DNA of 64,000 bases from Aphis gossypii (lineage: Eukaryota; Arthropoda; Insecta; Hemiptera; Aphididae), in contig NC_065531.1 of the NCBI RefSeq assembly GCF_020184175.1, positions 44,723,213-44,787,212 of the forward strand, in the 5' to 3' direction. Below, piece after piece: positions 44,101-53,100 of this stretch. The translations under genes and the position numbers were made by a program. The notes beneath the pieces were generated by a model. The model did no database searches, was not told the DNA's origin, and worked only from the letters and a program-made list of their open reading frames with translations. Position 1 is the stretch's first letter. The number at the start of each line of letters is the position of its first letter.

Positions 44101-47100
44101 TACGCCATAATTTAAAAAATATGTTTTAAAATCGTATAGCATAATAGAGCATCTTTAATATTTTAGATTCAGAAAGGAGTGATGAAAGTATTGATTTTAC
44201 AATGATGTATGTTTTTTTTGTCTGTGTACATCATCATAACTTGTCGAAATAATGTTTCAAATTTAAACTTCAGGGGTGGTTTCCGATGGTAAATTGAATA
44301 TCCTTGGTGCATTATAAAGGTCAAAAATTAGAATATTTTTGCTCTTAGGGTTATTTATAGACAACTGAAATTTTAGATTTCTCTAAGTATTTTTATTTTT
44401 GAAATGTCGATAAAAAAATTTAGGGTGCCCAAAAAAACTTAAAATTAATACTAACAAAGGTTCTTATAAGTAATTAGAATATTAAAGCTAAAAAAAAAAA
44501 TTAAAAATCGTTAGTCACAGTATTTTTATAAGGATTTTAAGTTCAAAATTTTACGAAATTTATCAAAATATCGAAAATTTGAAATAATTTTTTAATTACA
44601 AATTCATAAAAATGTTTGTATTTATATCTTAAGTTAAATAATTCAGAATTAAATTTTCCATAAGTTTTTCTTCAAATAGCTATAGAGAAAACTCGATGTG
44701 TCATCATAGAAATAAATGTTATGAGCGTCTAAATTTTAAATTTTTACGAAATCATGTAACGATAACGATTTATCCTGAAACAATTTTCAATATTTGTTAT
44801 TATTAAAAAAGTATAAGTCGTAGATACATAAAAATTTCAATAGTTATTTAGATTGGTATTTTTTTACATAATTTAATTTTCAAAATATTTTGCTTTTTTA
44901 AGGCTATTTTTAGACATTTGAAATATTCATTTTTCATTCATATACTGCACTCTTTTTTGACCTATACAGCCTGTAATATACGCAGAATTTTTCATTAAGG
45001 AGAGGTTTAAAAATAAATAATTAATCACTTGGCACAAAATTATAAGCTTGAAAAATAAAGCAAGTGGTTTCTTATTTCTTACTAATATTAAGTTTAAAAC
45101 ATACAACAAACCTATACATACAAAAAGAAACTAACAAAAATAATGGGCAATTTTATTTGGTTCAGTCTAATAATTGTAGTCGCTTAGGTGATTTTTTTGC
45201 AAATTGTTGTAGAACTTCCAATTCGAAATAAACTAATCACTAATCAAACAGAACATGAAAATGTGGAATGCTTGCAAACTAAATTACAAAAGAGGTTTGG
45301 AATCAGTGATTTTATCTATTTGTCTAACATACGCGCAACATAGGATTCTATGTCCAACGTATTAATTGATAAAATAAAGCGATAAGAATTTTGAAAACAG
45401 TTTTGTCGTCAAGTTTATTTGAAATCAGCCTTCCTAAGCTTCCCACATTTTTAATTGTATTATCCAAATCCTAAAAACGGTAGCTTTATTGAAAAAACGT
45501 AATTTAAAATGTTACATAATTCAATTTTTGGAGAAGTTTAAATCAGAAATAATAATAATCACCGCTTCCAATCCACATAACCAAAAATTTTTGTATAAGG
45601 CTATACTTAAATGTAACGGGTATCGGAATATCAGCTAATCTAACGATGCTTGGGTTATTGGTAACATCAGTTTGGTTGTAATCATAGATTATAGATATCT
45701 ATAGACTATGGTTGTGATAAATAGGTAAATACGTGATTTAAGATACAATATTAAATCATGGGTGAATACAAAAACATAAAATAAGAATGTGGTAATGCAG
45801 GGTGCTTCAATCCATTAGCCCCCCCTCCCATAAGTACGCTACTGTATACACCCGATAGATATATTAACTTAATGAAGACTGTAATAAATAAATAATATAT
45901 ACTCCACATATTTTACTCAAAGAAACAATTAAAATTTTCTAAATACCACTTTGATTAGTGCAGTTTTTGGAAAGAACACAATTGTGAACGCACATCATCA
46001 CATTTACTACATATTTAATGAACGACACTTCAACATTCTAGAAAATTTCAATAAACTTCAAACTACGGTTAAGATAATGTACGTTAATTTATAACAAGCA
46101 CTTGAATAAGGGGGAAAAGATTTTTTTATATTATTTCACAACTTTTTAATAATACTATATACATACATAAAACTATAGTTAATTGTTTATTTTATTTTGT
46201 AGATGAGATATATTGTTAAAATTCCATAATTTATGTCTCAAAAAGTCAAAAGTTTAACATTTTATAAAATTGTAAAAATGTTATAGTAATGTAGATTTTT
46301 TTTTTAATTTGCAATTAAATTTTTTATTAAAATAAAACCTAACATTTTACATAATTTATTAATGCTCTCGTAAAACATTAATTGTGTTTTAACATGATTT
46401 TAATAAATAAACCAGAAAATTCAAATAAGACAATTTAATATTACTTGTATGAAACTCATATCCTTATAGAATTAGTCGGTACATAACCAGTTTTAAAATA
46501 GGTATACAAATTGATATATATATAATGATTTATGAATGTTTATAGCAGTATAACACGTTAAAAGATTTTCTCGTGTGTGAACAAATTTGTGAGAAAACTT
46601 TATTTCCTAAAATGAAAAATATACACCATGAATATGTTCGTGCAGTATTCTTAACTGAACTAAAACTTAATTTAACGCCGTTAACAGAATTTTACAGAGA
46701 TCATTCTTAACCAAAAAGTTCGAAATACTTTTTATTTATGATGTTCTCCTACACTAAAATATATAAAACATAAGTTTACATAGTATATGACAAAATAAAT
46801 GAATGAGATTTTTAACTGAATAATATGCTAAAATTTTATGTTCCATACAAAACATTATAATAAATATTATTACATTGTTATATTATTTTTTTATCGTCGT
46901 AATTATTATTTTTATTGTTATTAGGTATATTAATATTAGTAGCATTACATTTTAAATTGTATCTTATATTATCATTCTCTGAAAATCATTTGCAATATCT
47001 ACTTGGAATTAAGTTAAAATTATATTAATAATATACACGGATTACATTATGAAAATAATAATAATGTTTTATAAAGGGCATATAGGTACTAAGACTAAGC

Positions 47101-50100
47101 TGTGTTAGTCTACACCATTACTTTAATAGAAATGAAATTAATTATACCCTCGTATTGTGTCTTGACTTTGTAAATTGACGAATGCGGCAAGAATTGTCTA
47201 CTCAAATCCAAAATATCTCTTACACACACGCGTATCTTCTACCTACTAACATACGCTCAGTTTTGGTATACTAAGAGGACATCACACTCAGGTATATGTT
47301 GTTTCAATAGTATTAACGTACGTATACAAGATTGGTAATCATAATATTCCACTTTACTCTGTTATTTTTAACATTATATTTTAGAGTGAATTGACCAACA
47401 ATAAAATTGAAAATTAAGATTACTACTTATACAAAGCATCTTGAAAGCTTTCATTGATATTTTAATTCTGTATCAAGTTATGATCATTTAATTAAAATAT
47501 CAAAACAATTCTCAGTTAGTTAATCCAAGACGGAGATAATATATTCGAGTGTGGGCGTCCTATTAATCGAAATTTGCCTATTAATTGTCAACCATTCAAC
47601 TACCGATTAATGTTTTTTCACAGGACCGAAGACAGATAAAAAAAAGTCACATTGTCGGTGATCCAGAGAACTTCTGCGAGTGCTGCAAAGCACGCAATGG
47701 AGACGACAAACAGCGTCAACGACCAATGCAACTACACGGAACCGGTGACGAACAATACGTGGGAAAAGGACACGTTAGACAATGAATACTCGCACTTTCT
47801 GTACATCACGTTCACACCGGTGTTAATATTGCTGTGCGTGTTCTCGATAGTATTCAACGTAATTCTGTTACTATCGGTGATATGGATCCGGAGGCCACTG
47901 TCACCGACCCTTTACATTAGCCTCAGTCTGGCCGGTACTGATCTATACACATCGTTCCTGCTGGGCCTCGGCCATACCTTCAACAGCCTACTGCCGGTTG
48001 GCTTCCAAGTGTACCTAATGGATATGTGCACCATTCTGGGCTTGGAGGCGCTCCGGCTGGGGGCTATAGTAACCACTGCGGGTCATCTTATCATGTTGGC
48101 GTTCAACCACTACATAGGCATTCTGCGGCCGCTCCACTACCCAGCCACAGTTACGCACGGTACCGTTACCGTAGTCTTGTTCTTCCTGTGGACGTTACCA
48201 CCGTCATTCCTATTCGCCTACTTTCACATGATACCCTGCCAAGCGTTCCAATCACCACAATGTAAGCTAATCGAGTAAGTGTTTTGCAAGGCCACCGAGT
48301 CTACGCCGAGCTCCAGCAGAGTTAACAAGTACCTACTACCTAGCAACCATTTTTTTTGCAACAAATTTTCTATAGATTTCTAATGCATCTCTACTCCATG
48401 TGTTTAAACGTCACAAAGAACGATATTCGCTATAATGGTTTATTGCTCTTATTTTCATGGATAAGGTTTATCGACACGTTTGGGAAACAAAAATGAGTGT
48501 GAATTTTTTTTAGAAAATTGTTACCCTCGTTAAGTTAGCAACACTATCATAGAAAGCACATATGAAATATATCCACCAAATATGTTGGAAACTTATTTTT
48601 CATTATTAGATTAATCCTCGATTTTTAAGCCAACACAAAAATGAAAAAACTATACTGGCAAAAATATAATGTCAAACAAAAATGGAATGTACTCGAATAT
48701 TCAAACAAGTTATTAACAAATTTGTCGAACATATTCCATAATTTTATTGGTAATGGTGTGGACAACATGATCATATATACGACATAGTTTTTTTCAAGAA
48801 AACAAAACATAACAAACCAATCTTATTCATAAAATGCAACCTTCATTTATATTTTTATTGACTATAATAGATACTTTTTATTACACAAGTGTGATGAGCG
48901 TAATTTATAATGTGTTTTCTAATATTATATCCTACGTAGTAATCGACAAACGAAATGTACTACTCGTCAGTGGCGGATCTATATGATTGACGGAGGGGGG
49001 GGCGTTCTTTTAGTAAACACTCTTACCTTAAGAAGCTGTTCCACTTCCATTATCAATAATAAAGAGTCAATTTCATATAGGTAATTTAAAAAATAATAAT
49101 AATAATATTATCCTTAAATTCATGTTATTACAGTTGTTGGTCGTTTCATAATAACGAAATTATTACAGAAAATTCATTAAAAACATATTAACGCACAAAT
49201 GGGCTATTCACTAAAACTGCTTCTATATAGCTTCTATATATAAAAAAAAAATGAACTCTGAATCCACTAGAATTATAATATCATAATACTTAATCTTATA
49301 ATAATTTTATCGCATACTTTTTTCAGTTTTTTAAAAGAATCGAAATTCAGAAGTACGTTCTCAGCTGTACTTTTTGCCGCTCTTACCATTATGGGAATAG
49401 TGTACTATCACATATTTATATTGGTGAAAAAACATCAAGCTTCTCGTCTCTTGTACAAACAAAGTGGCAGTGTACATTCCAATAAACCGAATCAAGTAAA
49501 AATTATACAGCTATTCGTTATTTTTGCACAATTGACCACAAATTTACGTAAATGCTGTAGGTGCGCAGACAAGCGGAATCCCAACAAAGTAAAAACGAAA
49601 AAGCACTATATACAACGTTAATAATTGTCGGAAGTGTTGTAGTTGGGTGGATGCCAGCGTGTTTACAATACTACCTAATATGTACTGACTGTATAATTCA
49701 ACCCGATTGGGGCAGTTTAACCGTGAAATTTTATACATACTTTGCGACTAATTGTCTTGTAATTCTTAAATCAGCAGTAAACTCATATATTTATGCAGCA
49801 AGAATGCAAGAAATTCAAGTGAATATTTTTTAATAATTAACATTTTTTTAAATGTATTATTGAATATTTCCTAGTTTTTTTTAAATTTTAATAACATAAA
49901 TGAACTTTTTTATTTTATTAAATTGTATAATTGTAAACTAATTATTAAATACTTTATCAAAATCCAATTCACTGTTAATTTGTATGTTTTTTTTTTTAGG
50001 TAGCAATACGTAAAATGTATTGCACACTAAAACAAAAATTATGTGGTTTTGACGATGAAATAGATGTGATTGGATTTGACCAATACAAATACAGTAGATC

Positions 50101-53100
50101 ATCAGCAAAAAGCAGAAGAACAGTCATATGCAGAATATCAGTTCAACATCATAAAGATGAAAACTCAATAGAAATCAACCAGGATAATATTATTAATGAT
50201 CATGAATTAACAAACTTTAGTGCTTGTCCTAAAAAAAATGAAACACCAAACATGGTGACATATCTCTAATATTCTTATTATCTCTATGTAAATGTCTGTG
50301 TTTATTACTTATATAAATGACCATTAATACTTATTTCTTAATGAACTGTTTATCTTATAAGTTTTACTTTTTAATATAATATATTATTTAAAACATTCTG
50401 GAATTAAATTACTAACCTTCCATCGGTAGCTTCGATAAATGTTGCATTTAATCCCAGTTCATTAAGACAGTAATGCATACGGTTACGTCTTTCTGTTCTT
50501 CGAGCTAAGTTAATCACAAAAACATTATCCAAGCCCATATTGTCTAAGAGTGCACTTGGTAAATCAAGATCTGATAAATTACTTGAAATTTGTAATGGTT
50601 CATTATCGACTAGAAAATATTGAGAAAGAAATTATATTATTATATTTGAATATGTTATCCGTAATGTATGTAATATGTTATTTTATTAAATAACAAGTTA
50701 TTCTATCAAATTCCTAAATATGCTCGTTAGTATAGAAATTACATGGTTTTACAAGTTAATATATACATAGAATACCAGTTGGATTTTCACTAATGTATGA
50801 AATTCATAGTCATTGTCAGGTAGATAACCGGGTCTAGAGTAGATAAAATACAATCTTTGTTGTCTTTGTTGTTTTATTATTAAAAATAATAAGATAGGTA
50901 CCTATAACAAAGCAACTTTACACAAGGTCATAATTTAGTTTATGTGCAGTAAAGTTTATTACATTCAGTGACAACCCAGATGAAGATATTTGTCTTCAAA
51001 AGACATCCAAATCCTAATCACTAAGTAATGGTCAAGGGTTTTTCAAATGAACATGCCAACAAAAGTGCACCATAAGATAGAACATATATTTAAAAAAAGG
51101 GTACTTTGTAACTCTAAATGCCATCCAAGAAGTTTAGTACTAATAAATTGATGTATAAATTAGAATTGACTTTTTAAAAATGAATATTTATATTTTATCA
51201 ATAGATTCAAAAGTAATTTTAAATAATTAACTAAACCATTTTTGTTAGTTTATAAAATATCTAGTTAGTATGTATTTATAGATTCATTCATTACATTAAT
51301 TAAAAGTACCCATAATTCAATAAAATAACTAGTTATTTTATAGAATTACAGAATTTCATACATTAACGCTAACAAATATATATAATACATTATATTCTTT
51401 ACCACTACAAAATATATAAATACTGTTCCTTACCAGTTATTTCTAATTTTATATTTGTCAACTGACTTATGTCCATTTCTAAAGAACTATCTTTTTCAAG
51501 TGGTATAGTTATAAAGCCATACATTTCATCATTACAAATATGTAAAGGAATACCTAATCAAAAAAATTATAAATAAATTTAGATTTCATTTTTAAAGGAA
51601 AATTACTAACAACTAACCAGAAAAATTTGCAGACATAGCAAATATAATTATATCATCTACAGGTCCCATGTAGTTGGACAACAAACTATGGTTAAATGTT
51701 AAGTAGTTAGTGATCTGAAGTCTTAAATCTATCAAAACTGAGCTGTGAATCATTGGTACTTGATAGCACCCTTTAGTTTTCCACTCTACTATAGGTGCAT
51801 AATCAGAAGTTCTCTTGTAATAATAGTTTTCAGTCATACCACACCAAAAATTTGAATATAATCCATCAGACTTCAACATAGGAGCAACAACTGGATATTT
51901 TTTTTTTATTAAATGTCTTAAAGTAGATTTGTTGATAATAAACGCATCACAATCTAAAAACTATAAGTACAAAAATTAAGACATTAAGAATAAAATAATA
52001 TTTATTTTTATTCATCTATTTAGAATTATTAATTATTTACCCAAATATAATCAGACCAACTTTCTCGTGCAGTTCGTAAAGCAGATTCCTTTAGCTGAAC
52101 AATATGTTGAAATCTAGAGTGGGGCCAATGTGCTGGACCACTTTCATCATCATACTTTGTTGAATTATTATCTACTTTGACATCGACTGAATGGTAAACT
52201 GTTCCTGATGTCTCTAACCATTTATTTAAAATTGTAATAGAGTTATCTATATTATGATCACTTCTAATCCTATAAAAAAATAAATATATGTAATAACTAG
52301 GGCCCGGAACTTGATGATCTAAAAATATATAAAAAATGCACAAAATAAAATGCATAAAATGACATAAAAATGTTAAAAAATGACACGAAAAAATTTATAT
52401 TTTACTGTGAAAATTAATAAATAGGTATTGTTTTGATACAAAAATTAAAATATTAAAATTATTATATTATATTATTATTCTATTGTTTATAAAAAAATAT
52501 TTTTATTCAACTAAATAAAACTATATATTAAAAAATACTACAGATTATTAATTAATCGTAGATCGCGACAAAAAAAAAATAAATAATGAACGTTGATAAT
52601 TTACAAGCTAATGGAAACTGCATGTGTTACATTAAAATGTAACTTTTAACAAGAAAAATGCAAATATATGTAAAAAAAAGTACTAAAATGCAAAAAATGC
52701 AAAATAAAAATTGTACCATTAAATTCTATACTTCATTAATCACATTTCTGTATAAACAAGCATTAAATGTGAGCATTAGAAAAAAAGATGCAAATGCATC
52801 AAGTTCCGGGCCCTAGTAATAACATAAAATATACTTGTAACAATTAACTTTGATATTTTAGAAATTAGTCAACATAAATTTAATTTAATATCCTATATGC
52901 TTATAAAATAAATCATTGATTGAAATTATGATAAACATATTATTTTCTTAAAAGAAAATTTTCTTTTAAGAAAATAAATGTTTAATTTATGATATTTAGA
53001 AAACAGATAACTGCTTTCTTAAATACAAAACTAAAATTAATTTAAATGGAAAATAAAACAAAAGCAATTTTTCCCCACATACTCAAACCTTTTTTATATT

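Larger units (their letters stand above)
2313..50416 (-). other. COLGALT intron 5, about 48.1 kb, hosting the GPCR gene
   Basis: Bounded by donor AAG|GTTAGT at 50416 and acceptor TTTTCAG at 2313, joining codon AG|A in frame. No further GT25 segment is missing between exons 5 and 6, so no hidden exon is needed. Apart from the GPCR at 47.6-50.3 kb it holds simple repeats, dispersed repeat copies, CpG-richer patches and unassigned short ORFs, described separately. Confidence 0.85.

Noticed and set aside
47652..47696. GPCR start at 47652
   Set aside because: The codon there is TTG; the first in-frame ATG is 47697.
47585..47785. Open frame overlapping the GPCR start in another frame
   Set aside because: Overlaps the receptor's first coding exon, starts before the splice acceptor, and shows no domain; it is a shadow.
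48026..48265. Open frame within GPCR exon 1 in another frame
   Set aside because: The receptor frame has transmembrane segments and conserved residues; this frame is a by-product of GC-rich codons.
49496..49621. Reading GPCR exon 2 straight on to a stop at 49621
   Set aside because: It loses TM6 and TM7; the 65-bp GT-AG intron restores a full receptor.
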